Shown here piece by piece: positions 1 to 11,037 of a stretch of 23,358 nucleotides of DNA. Source of the stretch: Plakobranchus ocellatus (lineage: Eukaryota; Mollusca; Gastropoda; Plakobranchidae). The translations under genes were made by a program, and so were the position numbers. The stretch covers positions 3,003,233 through 3,026,590 of the forward strand of contig BLXT01002484.1 of NCBI GenBank assembly GCA_019648995.1, read 5' to 3'. The notes below the pieces were generated by a model. It had not been told where the DNA came from, made no database searches, and saw only the letters and a list, made by a program, of their open reading frames with translations. Within the stretch, counting starts at the first letter, position 1. Each line of letters begins with the position of its first letter.

Positions 1-1479
1 AAAAAAAAAAAAAAAAAAAATATTTCACTCGCCGTTTCTACGAGGCATAACACGGTGTCTGAGATTTCGTTTAAAAAGTTTTTTTCTTTTCTTTTTCTTA
101 ACCCTGCATACCCATTTGATTTTTTGTCTAATTTTAATTTTGATATAATATACCTATCCTTGCTCTCCAACCATTGGATTTTATGTACTCCTTTCTTTAA
201 TTAAAGACCGATTTTTTTTTTCAATGCAGACTTAATTCATGCCAAAGAAACAAGAATAGAGAGACCCGTCAGAGCCTATATAATATCGACATACGTCCGG
301 ATGGGAAGAAAATGGCGCCGATATATTGGGATACGTCTGGAATGAGGTCCTTTACTCTTATACTTTTATACGGTCCATGTGTGTATTGTAGACAACCTGG
401 CCATTCCAGTGTAATGGTAGGTGTATCATCTTTCTTCAGACACATTTCTTGCAACTATGAACGATAACAGTTTCTTTTTTATAAGCATATATTATTGGTT
501 TCGTTTGGGGGAGGTTCCTTACACCTTGGACATTCCAGGGAGATTGAAGAGTAAAAATTTTAAGTCATCCGTCATTTCAATATCGTCATCTGTTGTTTTC
601 TATCATTTCTGCTTTACAAGGTTTACGTTCGGCCTTGACTTTCAGTCTTCAAAGCCTCTTATTCTCCGGGGAAGAGAATCGTTCCTCGTATTGGTGTGGC
701 TGTTCTAGTTCTCTCACTGCTGATCGACCTGGCTTTCTCCAGAAACAGCCTTTTATATTTCTCCACCTTTCTGCTACTTATTCCTCCTCTGGCTTTTACA
801 TTTATTTGTTCTTTCTTTCAATGTTTAAGCTTTTTGATCGGTGTCTGTTTCATTCAATATTTATATCTCTGAGCACTACGTCAGAAGTTCTCTCTTTGTC
901 ATTGGTCGCTGATTTTGTTTCACTTTCTCTCATCTGACTTCGTTTGGTTCCTTTTTTTTTTTTTCAATCAGAGCGATCTCCCTTTTGAGATTCAGAATGC
1001 AGGTGGACTCTTGATTCATAGCATTTACTTCTCTCGCGTCTTTTATGACTCTGTTTATGTTTTTATTATTATTATTATTTTTTGTATTCCGTTTCCTTTC
1101 AGATTTACTTTGCCGATCTCACTCTCATTCATTGTTTCTGGTGCATATGTAACAGGACCTTCTGTAGCCTTCAACAGTTCTGATTTTAGCCTATCTTGAC
1201 TTTTATCAATATTCTTTGGAAATAGTGTTTGGCTTCAAAGAGGATATTCAGCTGCTTTGTGCTTTTCTTCGTTACCACATAAAGCAAGAGTTTATGCCCA
1301 CCGTTTCCGTGTAGTAAAAAAAAATGGCTGCGGTTTAAACATGGAGCAACGCTAAGCAGTGTTGCTCCTACCGATAATACTAAAAAAAAATAATCTTACA
1401 GGAAGATGAATAGATGAATATTAAGAGTATTCCCAAGTATTAGAAAAAAGACTTAATAAATGAAAAATTGGCTGATAGT
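1..1479. other. T-rich gene-free stretch
   Basis: Begins with A20 and is then dominated by T and pyrimidine runs on the plus strand, with a short (ATT)n run near 1064-1080. Open frames of 94-114 codons on the plus strand at 421-1199 are rich in Phe, Ser and Leu, overlap each other in different frames and contain no recognisable domain. They look like products of T-richness. No gene is supported. Confidence 0.6.
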
Positions 1480-1623
1480 TTACAAGATTTTCATTAGCAA
1501 ACTATCCACCACGAAAAGCGACTCGTCACTGACGTAGAAGTAGTCTAACCGGAAATCACCGTTGTCATCGTCGACGACGTCGTCGTTGTTGTTGTTGTTG
1601 TTGTTCTTGTTCTTGTTGTTCAT
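1480..1623 (-). CDS. Doubtful 47-codon ORF overlapping a microsatellite
   Basis: On the minus strand an ATG opens a 47-codon frame. It starts with an Asn/Lys run encoded by the AAC/AAG microsatellite, passes through Asp/Val codons from GTC/GAC repeats, and ends in about 25 residues of unbiased composition (DGDF-like start, LDYFYVSDESLFVVDS) before TAA. An in-frame TAA lies five codons upstream of the ATG. The final part uses more GC than its surroundings and looks protein-like, so it might be a short exon or a relic. I recognise no family and it may be chance; no splice site was convincingly tied to it. Confidence 0.12.
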   Translation of the reverse strand: MNNKNKNNNNNNNDDVVDDDNGDFRLDYFYVSDESLFVVDSLLMKIL

Positions 1624-1632
1624 GTTGTTGTT
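1568..1632 (+). repeat. (GTC/GTT)n compound microsatellite
   Basis: Trinucleotide tract that changes from TCG/ACG units to a pure GTT run and then to interrupted GTT/CTT units. The start contains a small self-complementary CGTCGACGACG core. Confidence 0.85.
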
Positions 1633-1650
1633 ACGTATTTAGCTCATCCA

Positions 1651-1772
1651 TTACCAATTCATAACAGGCTTTTAGGCCTTTGTCAGGCTGGAGCATCGGG
1701 AGCTTGAACTTGAACTAGCGACAAAAGGACTCCTACAGACTTCAGAGTGGGTTCATTAGCCAAAGGGCCACC
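1651..1772 (-). mobile_element. Diverged tRNA-derived SINE-like repeat, copy 1
   Basis: Shares the plus-strand core CAGGCTTTTAGGCC...GTCAGGC and a following block (TTGAACT...CGACAAAAGG...TTCAGAGTGG...GGCCACCA) with the copy at 4050-4170, in the same order and spacing. On the minus strand the block reads like a tRNA head: GTGGCCCTTTGGC near the A-box position, and AGTTCAAGTTC near the B-box. The tail towards lower coordinates is badly diverged. The family assignment rests on my by-eye alignment. Confidence 0.55.
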
Positions 1773-1785
1773 ATTGCTTGTGTTT

Positions 1786-4049
1786 TGTGTGGTGTGAATA
1801 TCGATAAAACCAATAGAGAAACAGACTTTTTAGACAACAGGTATAGGGATAAACTTGATCAACACACGGTTGTCTTTTTTTCAAAACTCAGAACAGACAA
1901 ATTGTACAACAAATTCCAATCATTAATAGACTTGAGGAAGAAAAAAAGGAAGACAAAGTTCAATTAAAAGTGTGTTTAAAACGAGGACAGAGATGTCATG
2001 GGGACAAATGTGATCGATATCTTTTGAAAACATGACTTAATTTAGTCTTTTAAATAGTACCATACATCTAATAGGGAGGAAAGGGGGAAGGGTTATGGTG
2101 GAGAATGGGGAGAAGGGGGAGAAAGGGAAGACTTTGCCTTGAAATCTATCGAACCTTTCGCCAAGGGTTTCCGAATCGATCCACAAGGCCCAACGAAAGC
2201 TTGAGATCATGTCGATGGAGCTGCGGCTGGACTGAGACAAAAACAAAAGCCTGAGCCCCCCCCCCTAAAAAAAAAAACGCAACGGGCTTTATCACACAAT
2301 ACGAAAACCCCATGCATCAAAATTTCCCGCAGCGCATGTGAACGAAACAAGGCTCTTGGCGATTTTAATGGTAAGAGTTGCATGGAAACGTGTGACAGTG
2401 CCTTGAAAAGGTGTGCATAACATGTGGTATTGTTACTGCTACAGAGTGAAGACACAGGCATCTATCTACAATCAAACAGTATTTCAGTTTTCAAGCCTTT
2501 GCATTACGTAGCTCTTTCGGTTTTTTTTTTTTTTTCCGAATTATAGTAACCCTACAGAGTAGGCTATAATTAATCATTAATGTTAGCAAAAGGGAGCCAT
2601 AATTAGATTTTGGCTGACAAAAAGGTTTATTTTTTCCTCTTTTTATACATGACTTAAGAAATAAGCTACTCTAATAACATGTGTGTAAAGATGAGTATGT
2701 AGCTCGGTATATGACCTACGCCCTTGCTCATTTCAGGCCTCCATCCATTTCTATACCACATACCCTTGTACCAATCATGTAATTAATTTCATTCATTTTG
2801 TTGCACTCGACTCGTCTCGGCTTAGGCAGTGCTTAATCTGTATGTTTTCGACTTACTGACTAATACAACAACAACAAAAAAAAGATGCATTGCCCCATTG
2901 CCATTCGATCTCTAAATTATGATTTTTTCCATTAGAAAACATACCAAAGATGTAGGTTGATGTTCAGCAATTTGCCCTGGATCTACTTTTGACGTCTTTT
3001 TTTTAAAGGAAAGAAGTGTACTTTTCGGGTTGTTTGGTTTTTTGGGGGTTTTTTTGGAAAGTTTTTTTTTTTTTTTTTTTTTTTGGATAAACTTTGAGGG
3101 TAAAAACTACACTCCTCAATTGTCAATGTAAAAATAAGGCCAAGAAACCTAGTCTAAACAAAACTCACTGTCTGGGACATTTGCTGGTACTGTAATTGAG
3201 TCGAAATTCCAAGGTTTTGAGATTACACTCTACAAGTGCTTTTTTTCTTAAACCCATTCCGCCGATCATCCCATACGGATTACCATTTTTTTTTTTTACC
3301 TTCTCGTATGGTGTCTTCAGTGTGTCAGTCACTTCTGATACATGAAATCACATCACGAAAAAATACATGAATTTTAACATCAGTGCTCTTTTGACCTTAC
3401 AATGACTTCCCATTTACCCTTCCACCTTTCTTCCTCTCCTAAAACCTCGACTTCAATGTACTTAAACAAACATCAAACATTACGAACTTAGAAAGTAACT
3501 TTATAAAAATAAATCAACAAGAATTCATATCTTTTTTACCTCATGCATTTTATTACTCTGCTTTCTTGCTTTGCATTGATTATCAGTATCTAAGAAACTA
3601 AATTATACAACAAAGATAAATGTACAATAATTAATCACCTGCAACATTCGAGTGAAGCACAGAACGCAACGCAGAAAAAAAAAAAAAACCAGAGTAATTA
3701 TCAGTCTTCATGCCTCAGCCATAGTCAGATTGCCTTTATGGAATCAAAAGAAGGGACAGTACCCTACCATACTAGGATCAGCTCACATACAATGATTAAT
3801 TATCTCCCTTTCAGATGCCCTCAAGCAGCTCAGGCAATATATTGGTACAAAAAACCTTATTTTCTTGTTGAAGTTTCGGGAAAGAAAGTTCAACATGTGT
3901 ATTGCTATTTGCCTATCTGACATCAACGGACTATTTTTTGTGAAATCTTAAGCATAACCTGGTAGTAATCATTTTCAATTTTTAGCAAACAATACAAAAT
4001 TCAAATCATGTATTTCTTGAACGTATTTTTTTGCATAGAGCCTATTCAA
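1786..4049. other. Gene-free AT-rich stretch with homopolymer tracts
   Basis: No coding signal. Landmarks: a purine-rich G/A stretch at about 2071-2130; C10 followed by T and A11 at 2256-2277; a T15 run bracketed by TTCGG and CCGAA arms at 2516-2540; a G/T-rich patch ending in T23 at 3062-3084; and A14-type runs near 3675. Short open frames here have no recognisable features. Confidence 0.6.
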
Positions 4050-4170
4050 AACAAGGAGATCTCAGGCTCTCATGCCTTCATCAGCCTAGATCACTGAATC
4101 AGGGTTTGAACTCCCTACAAAAAGGTCTCTGGAGATCTCACAGTGGAGAGAACCAGAAACTGTGCCACCC
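4050..4170 (-). mobile_element. tRNA-derived SINE-like repeat, copy 2 (best preserved)
   Basis: On the minus strand the head reads GTGGCACAGTTTCTGG (plus 4153-4168), an A-box-like element. About 54 nt later comes GGGAGTTCAAACCCT (plus 4101-4115), a B-box-like element; this spacing suits a tRNA with a long variable arm. It is followed by a body containing GGCTGATGAAGGCATGAGAGCC and the tail GAGATCTCCTTGT. The GATCTCAGGCT, CCTTCATCAG and TGTGCCACC blocks recur in the other copies. Target-site duplications are not obvious. Known: tRNA-derived SINEs have A and B boxes in their 5' part and rely on LINE machinery; the assignment here is inference from these boxes. Confidence 0.6.
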
Positions 4171-6507
4171 AAATTTCCAGGATAACTATCACTTTGTTTC
4201 TTCAGAAGAAAAAATACGTCAAATAGTGTGTACATTATACTTCTACTTCTGCTAAACAGCAATAAAACTATTTGCAAAAACTTACTGAGAATGAAATGCT
4301 TCAGTATAAATTAGTAAATTAATATATATATAAGATGGATTTGTACACCTATAATGCAATTGATTATTTCAATCATTAAAACTTAAGAATATTATATCCA
4401 TATGAGCTGACAAGTGACAGAAGAATGAACTAATCGGCATTGTGTAAAATTTAACTCAAGTCATAAAAACCACCCCAAGGCTCATTAACTGAATGAAATC
4501 TAAAACGTCTTACACAAGACTGGATCAAATTTTTTTAGATTTTCAAAAAGCATTCTTTTCTTTATTTTTTTTTATTATTTCTATTTAAATAATGCACAAG
4601 TTTCTGATTTTAGTACACTTATGCATAAAAAAAGCCCTTAAGTAGCCTAACAATGAAAGAGTTCCAACAAAAAACCAAAAGCAAAACAACTTTTTAAAAA
4701 AGTGCTAATCACATCTGTCTTGAATTTTGGTGCAGGTCAATTTTTTTTAACAACCATACATAAAATATCCTTAGGGCACAAAAATCCATGTGTAGGCACA
4801 ATTGTTTTGGAAAAAAAAAATCATTAACGATGTCCAGAAAAAGCTAAATACTCTCCAAAAAGGCTAAAAAAGAGACTATAACATATTTACTTCTATTAAG
4901 TATGGCTCTTTTTTTTTGTAAATAAATGTGGACTGGATTAGATGAAGGAAAAAATGAAGAATCCTCTCAATTTATGTATTGATCAGTTAAATTTTTTTCC
5001 AAAAAGGGCTTGTAGAAAATCTTTCGTACATAAATTTGATCACAGCCCACGTTTAGGCAAACTCTCATATATCATTGCAAGCTCAGAAGACTTTGGAAAA
5101 AGGTAATACATGTAGTTCTTAATATCCAAATCTTAGTTTCTTTTCTCTATCAAATACTTCTTGAGCAGTGCAGGTTACATATATATAAGGTTATGTCCAG
5201 CTCCTATGAATACTCAATGATTATTGTATCATTCTGGCAGAGGCCAGCAGTACCCACAGGAAAGGGAGAAAAAAAAAGAAAAAAGAAAAACCTGGACCAC
5301 ACTAGTTCTGAAATAATGTATATGTCATATAAGCATTAAAAAAAAACAAACAAAAACAACCTAGAGTACTCCATGAACCATATCAATCACTGTAACCATT
5401 GTTCAATAATTAACCATGCAAATCCAAGACATTTAAATGATATTGTTAATTACGAGTTTACCATTTTTTGTTTTCCTATCTGAAGCTCAGAGAGACATTT
5501 TTATGCTCTGGTCTTTAAAGCAATGTTATATCAAGCTTTAAATTTATCCCCTCAAAATTTGCAACAAAATTCTAATGAACTGCTTTGTTGGAGTCTGTTA
5601 GAAAAATATTTTAAAATAACTTTAAAATGTGTAAATCTACAATACCAGATTAATCTAATTGCTTTTATTGAGAAACCTTAGAAAGTATCAAAACCTTGTA
5701 AAGCATAGATTAATTTCATAAGAGCTAATTCAATTTCACACGAAAATCCTCAATTTTGGGATTAAGAATGACACATATATTGTTCAACTTAAGCAACTTT
5801 GTAAAAGATATAAAATGTAATCATTTCCCTATGCAAAAAATGCCTTGTATTTTAGGAAAATGCATTCAAATTTAACAGTTTAATCCACTTTTTAACTCCT
5901 GTAGTGGGCCCATTACATTTGTACATAATTTGCAAGCGAGTTCCATGTCGTAAAACATGTACTTGAGAGATGAGAGTTTTTATAATTTTGCTCACAAAAA
6001 AAAAAAAAAAATTCTTTTGTTCTCTCACTTTAATAACTTGCAGCATTATTAGAGCAAGCACTTAAAAAATATATTTTTTGACTCATTGCAAAAGTATTGT
6101 AAAACACACATATCCCAAATAAATAAGATAAAATTACACTCATGTGATTGCCTTAATCTAATCAAGAGTAAGTGTATAAATGTCTAAAGAGCAAATAAGT
6201 TTAAGTTATAACTTTTAAAAGGAACTGTAAGGTTTTAAAATATGTTTTGGTTCATAAAGCCATAAATACGTAGTACTGTTAATCTATAAGTGAATTCATG
6301 TCTCAGCATTAGAATCTAAAAAATGTAATTTTAACTCAATACAGATTTATTGGAAAAAAAAAAAAACAAACAAAAAAACATGCACGATAAAGAATTTTAT
6401 TGCATCACACTGACCAGCGGTTATTAATTTACATATGGCATTTTTCATTGTGTGCTAGAAATACAGAGATTCCCTGTTCTGGAAAGTTTAGTTTTTGGCA
6501 TCTACCA
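4171..6507. other. Gene-free AT-rich stretch, A-rich on the plus strand
   Basis: Dominated by A and T runs with scattered TATATA and AAAAAAA tracts, including an A-rich block at about 5268-5290 and A17 at about 5996-6011. No open frame with domain character and no RNA gene seen. If the Topors transcript used a very distal poly(A) site this would lie inside its 3' UTR, but nothing shows that. Confidence 0.55.
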
Positions 6508-6625
6508 TGTCCACAACGAGGAAATCTCAGGCTTTCAGTACCCCTTCCCCCCTCGCCAATGTGTAGGTGGACTCGGAACACAAGATAAAAAGATCTCAGG
6601 GCAAAAGGCTACAGTGCCATCGGTG
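6508..6625 (-). mobile_element. Diverged SINE-like repeat, copy 3
   Basis: Plus-strand blocks GTCCACAACGAGG, AATCTCAGGCTTTCAG, then (after a diverged middle) AGATCTCAGGGC and CAGTGCCAT are in the same order as in the 4050-4170 copy. On the minus strand ATGGCACTGT corresponds to the A-box region; the B-box region is not recognisable. Short open frames across 6400-6779 are incidental to this repeat. Confidence 0.55.
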
Positions 6626-8410
6626 GAAACCTCAAAAGCCAAGGTTAACGATAGTAGTGATAACCCTAATTCCTTATGAAAAACTGCTGAAGATTTGTTC
6701 TTGGCTTTGTCACTTGAAGAGGGTGGGATGGGATAAAAGACATTTTTCCCCTAATCTTACTCACATTATCCCTTGTTGAACTTCCAAGTAAAGCTAACCT
6801 CTGTAAAAATGCGAGAATACACCACACTCATCTTCAAAACCAAGGTGAAGGTTTGGAGCATGGGAGAGTCAGATAAAAGAGGATATCCTTTCAAAATGGA
6901 ATTTCACCTAACAACCTCTCAACTGTTTTAAAAGCAGGGAAAAAAAAAGAAGTATAATTTTAATCCTCCTAATTCAGATAATTAGTCCAATCCCATGCAA
7001 TCTGAATTATGGGATTTCCATTGCACGTGCAATGTACATTACACTTATTTGAAATTGTTAATATTCTTCTGAAATGTATTCACAATTATGTTCTATTGGC
7101 CAAAGTTTTGTATTACAATTCATACCCTCCAAAAAGATTATTATTTTGCTAGATGGGTTTTCATTTCATATGTATAAATGTACATATATGGACAAGAAAA
7201 ATCATATTTTCAATATTGTTTGATTACAGATCTGAGCTTAGATTCCAGACTTAAGTGAAAATTTTAGTCTGGGTATTATCTTGCACAAATTTTATATAAT
7301 ATAGGAAACAACAGTACAATTAGAAAACAATGTGCCTGTAAAAAATTCAATTACCACAATAAATCAATTAGGAAATAAAAATCAGTAGACCCCACTTGTA
7401 GTAGAAACATTTTGATGTCCATTTAAAAATTAATAAATCTTCACACCTATGGATAATGCTTCTTCAGGCCTTTACTTTTTTATTTCAAGCAATAAATAAA
7501 TCGGTATTACCTTCAAAAGTATAGATATCGAGAAAACAGTTTGTTAAACAAATCTCCACATTACTGAAGAGTGAATGCATGTATAAATTCAAACAAAATA
7601 CTATAAAACACAGTTCAGTGTTCAATTCATAAAAAGGTTCATGTATTTTAAGGGAAAAGGACAAAATTGACAATGGAATTTAAATGGAAAAAAGTACATT
7701 AGCAATTTGCTACAAAAAAAAAAAAAAATTAAAATGAAATAAAAACCTGTACAATACATTTCTAACAGGCATGCTGAGACAAGATTTTTCTTTAATTTTT
7801 AAATTTCACATATAAGTTTGTTGCTAAATAATGTTAAAAAATACTAATATAATTGCCAAAAAACAAAAACAAGTTACAGAATATATTATCAACCAATGTT
7901 GTCTTCTTTGTTATGGTGGATCAAAGGCCTTTTCTTTTACTTTTTTTTTTTTACGTGTGTTAATAGATCTGGGGCCTCTACAATTACAAAGCTGATTGTT
8001 AGATTCTTCTGCTGACCCAAATATAGCATAGTTCAAACAGGAAAAAATTAAGCCTTTTGTTCAGTTTTGGTGGGCAGGGGTCCCTTTGTTTTTTTTTTTT
8101 TCTTTTTGTTTCTTTGCATCTTTTGGGAGTACTTTCTAAACAATTTTCATTTACAGTAAAGTCAGATATCAACAAAGGGATGGATATGTTTTTGCTTTTA
8201 AGCTTAAAAAAAAAAGATAAATATGAAAGCTATAAACAAATCAGACCAAAATCAAAATATTGAATAAAGAATAAAAAAAAAAATAGAGCATCCTTCTTTA
8301 ATGGTTTCAAGCAAAACTATCTCTCTGTCAATGCAATTCCCCACGATCTTTTTCTAAAGATACATATATCATGGTTAGCTTTCGAAGTTTATTTTATTTT
8401 CTCTTCAGAA
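6626..8410. other. Gene-free AT-rich stretch
   Basis: No gene seen. The only structured part is the inverted-repeat cluster at 6970-7034, listed separately. A run of 15 A lies near 7713-7728, and T-rich patches lie near 7938-7952 and 8088-8107. Confidence 0.55.
6970..7034. repeat. Interlocked inverted repeats followed by a perfect 16-bp palindrome
   Basis: TAATTCAGAT (6970-6979) is complementary to ATCTGAATTA (7000-7009). AATCCCAT (6989-6996) is complementary to ATGGGATT (7009-7016). The arms are interlocked in the order A, B, A', B', the topology of an H-type pseudoknot if transcribed. Three bases later CATTGCACGTGCAATG (7019-7034) is a perfect palindrome centred on the E-box core CACGTG. 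Function is unknown; arms of this size are expected a few times by chance in 23 kb of AT-rich DNA, so only the clustering is notable. Confidence 0.6.
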
Positions 8411-8504
8411 CAGAAGTGATATTATTGTACACTGATTGGCTTTGAGTATAAGGTCTGCAGAAGTGATATTATTGTACACTGATTGGCTTTGAGTATAAGG
8501 TCTG
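8411..8504 (+). repeat. Perfect tandem duplication of a 47-bp unit
   Basis: The unit starting CAGAAGTGATATTATTG and ending TATAAGGTCTG occurs at 8411-8457 and again, without a single difference, at 8458-8504. There is no spacer. Perfect identity in otherwise decayed DNA points to a recent duplication or an assembly artefact. Confidence 0.95.
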
Positions 8505-8626
8505 ACATGTTTCATAAATTTTTACAATTAGTAATACAATTGATTGCAAAATATCACTTTAAAAAAAAAAAAGGAAAAAAATTTACTTATGATTTTAAAA
8601 GAAGTTTTTAATTAAAAAAAAAAAAA

Positions 8627-8821
8627 TAGGGCTGGGAATGATCAAGCATAAAAAGACTAAAATTTTAACATGAGCTAAAACTTTTTTTATTTCCTTTTTT
8701 TTCATATTATACATACAAATGATAATCAAAAAAAAAAGGCGAAAGACCTCTGTTGATGAGTAGATGACAAGGTCGCAATGAGCGGAAATTGGATTTTACA
8801 GGCGAACGATTCCCAGCCCTG
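8627..8821. mobile_element. Non-autonomous hAT-like MITE candidate, about 195 bp
   Basis: Left end TAGGGCTGGGAAT (8627-8639) and right end ATTCCCAGCCCTG (8809-8821) are inverted repeats matching at 12 of 13 positions, with the outermost C replaced by T on the left. CAGGGCTGGG...CCCAGCCCTG termini are typical of hAT transposons. The interior has no open frame of note and includes poly-A/T runs, as expected for a small internally deleted element. The expected 8-bp target-site duplication is not seen: left flank is all A, right flank is AAACTAGT. That, plus the left-end change, suggests an old decayed copy. Confidence 0.6.
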
Positions 8822-9484
8822 AAACTAGTGGGGCTAAATGTGAAGTCAAATGAAGTCCAAAAAATATTTTTAAAAGTGAGGAGCCATGGGGCATATCCAT
8901 ACTAAAGATATTTCATGCATGCTTTCCTTACATTTAGTTTATCCCAATTTTTCATTTTTTGCATGGGTTCCTGTTCAACCAAAAATATTTTTAAAAAGCA
9001 GAGGATGCCTTGAAAATTTTGTGGATGAGATGAGCTTATTCCTTAATTCACATAAAAAAAAAACTATTAATGACACATATGCTAACTGGCTGTGAAGAAT
9101 TTTATCTACACAATTATGCAACATCACAGAAACCATCATTCTAGTTCTTCATCTACTTACTGTAGATCCTAACCCTCCAGCAAATGAAAATAACAAAATA
9201 ACATAACTCTTAAAAAAATAAAAATTAACTGCTGTTAGATTGCAGCTTTAGAATATGTGGCAGATGCTTCATTGACACATAATAGTTTTATACATGTGTA
9301 TTTATTTGTTATACTGATCTTTTTTTAAACAACAGTGAAAAAATTGCAAACTACAAATAAAGCTAAATCAACTGAGGCATAAACACTTCACACGATTGAA
9401 GGGAAGGAAGCATTGATATTTGTATCACTACTTTTTACTCAGTGTAACATCCATTGCCAATTTAGGGTTTATTTTTCTATAGCC

Positions 9485-9541
9485 AGTCCACAACAAGGTG
9501 ATCTCAGGCTTTAAGGCCCTCCATCAGGCCAAGGTGTCGGT
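9485..9541 (-). mobile_element. Truncated SINE-like repeat, copy 4
   Basis: Carries the clearest tail and core of the family on the plus strand: AGTCCACAACAAGG, GATCTCAGGCTTTAAGGCC and CCATCAGGCC. It then stops matching, so in minus-strand sense it keeps the 3' part and lacks the tRNA-like head. 5' truncation is common for LINE-mobilised retroelements. Confidence 0.55.
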
Positions 9542-10014
9542 GCCTGTTTAGAGATGAGCATGAAAATACTAAAAATTCATTATTACTGTGAAAAAGATAG
9601 GATAATTATGATTCTTATACACAAATGTGACAAGTGTGAAAAAATCAATAAGAAAAAAAAAACTGACTTTGATAATTTCTTTAGATCTTTCTTTATCATT
9701 CTTCTTGTAATGGGATGTGACATGATATCCTAAAGTGAGACTTGGAAATAAAGATGACAGACTGAATTTCAGGTTTTGAAAATTACTTACTGAACTTGTA
9801 AAAGTGTTCTCAACACGTCTTTGCCTTGACATATACTAGGCATGATCAGATTTTAAACATTCATCTTTAATTTGTATTCTTGTTAATTAACCTTGCAGGT
9901 AGGCCATTCATAATTTGATTAAGGTATTTGTCTGGTGCAAAAGAAGCAGAACATGTAGACATCTAGATTGGTAAGATTTATTTTCATTTATATTATAGTC
10001 AGTTCCAACCCAGG

Positions 10015-10022
10015 NNNNNNNN
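10015..10022. other. Assembly gap of eight N
   Basis: Eight undetermined bases between CAACCCAGG and a run of eight A. A short gap beside a homopolymer suggests an unresolved repeat rather than a large missing segment, but the true size is unknown. Confidence 0.99.
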
Positions 10023-11037
10023 AAAAAAAATCACATATATAAGACCACGAGACCCTGCCTGATCATCGTGTCTGTTAAGCAATTGTAAAACATAAATATA
10101 TCCTATACACCAGCATCTAGTATCTAATAATTTGAAACTAATTAAGAGTGGTTTTATTCATTTACAATAAAAGGCAAGTGAATGATTATAAATTTATATA
10201 ATTATGAACATGTATTCAAAGCACATTTTGAGCCTCACAAGAGATCATTCTTTGAATCTCCATTCAAAACAAAGAACACTTCAAACATATGACAGTAAAA
10301 AGTGACATAAATTCACTACCACACAGTTTCTATTTTTGCAAGCATTATGAGGCAACCTGAATAAATCAAGTAAAATCAGATTTTGGACACATAAAGTTAT
10401 GAGAATCTGATTTAGCTTTTAACAATTTACTCTTTACAAAGAGGGGAAAAAATTTCGCTTGCCCAATTCTGTTGCATGTAAGTTGGAAGTTTCAATTTTT
10501 ATTACATTATGAAGTGAGTTGAAAGTTCGAATTCTAGGGCAAAAACATTTTTCAGAAACGAGTGAACATTTGCTCTGGTTACTTTACAAACAAAATACAC
10601 TGTAAAGGGAAATGGGCTAATGGGGTAGTAATAGAACAAATTTATATTGTTTTGAAACCAAAGATTAGAAAATAAGTTAGCTTTTAATCCAGCAAACAAA
10701 GCCATCAGAAATATCAATTTTTCATGTAAGCTTGCTTTTCAACTAAACCCAAGATTAAATAAAATAAGCCCTTTTAAAAGTTTTCCTTCCTTTTGATTCA
10801 TATTTAAATAAATTTTAATTATTTTACCAGACTACAGTTTTAAGTTACATTTTGAACAAAGGAAACCGTTTGAAATGGCTTAAAACTGTGCCATGAATAG
10901 CAGCATATACCGTAGATTGAGCACTAGAGGTACATTTCATTTGACATGGACAAACCGCATTAAGTTGAATTTTGCAGAAGTGGGTTTGGCTAGGTTTGGC
11001 TAAACAAACAACGCTTTTTCATGAATTTCACAGACAC

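Larger units (their letters stand above)
8822..11037. other. Gene-free AT-rich stretch downstream of Topors
   Basis: Contains a truncated SINE-like copy (9485-9541) and the assembly gap (10015-10022). A small direct doublet GGTTTGGCTA lies near 10983-11001. Open frames of 69-87 codons here are AT-driven and show no recognisable domain. Possible distal 3' UTR or intergenic DNA; the sequence does not decide. Confidence 0.5.

Noticed and set aside
1..20. A20 at the window start as a retrotransposon tail
   Set aside because: The sequence it would belong to is outside the window, and similar homopolymers are frequent throughout.
421..1199. Three overlapping plus-strand open frames of 94-114 codons
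   Set aside because: Composition is Phe/Ser/Leu-rich as expected from T-rich DNA, the frames overlap in different phases, and no motif or domain is visible.
6400..6779. Short plus-strand frames of 62-75 codons
   Set aside because: They run through a SINE-like repeat and change frame without any conserved product.
10518..10528. GTTCGAATTC, like a tRNA B-box
   Set aside because: No A-box, acceptor stem or cloverleaf can be built around it.
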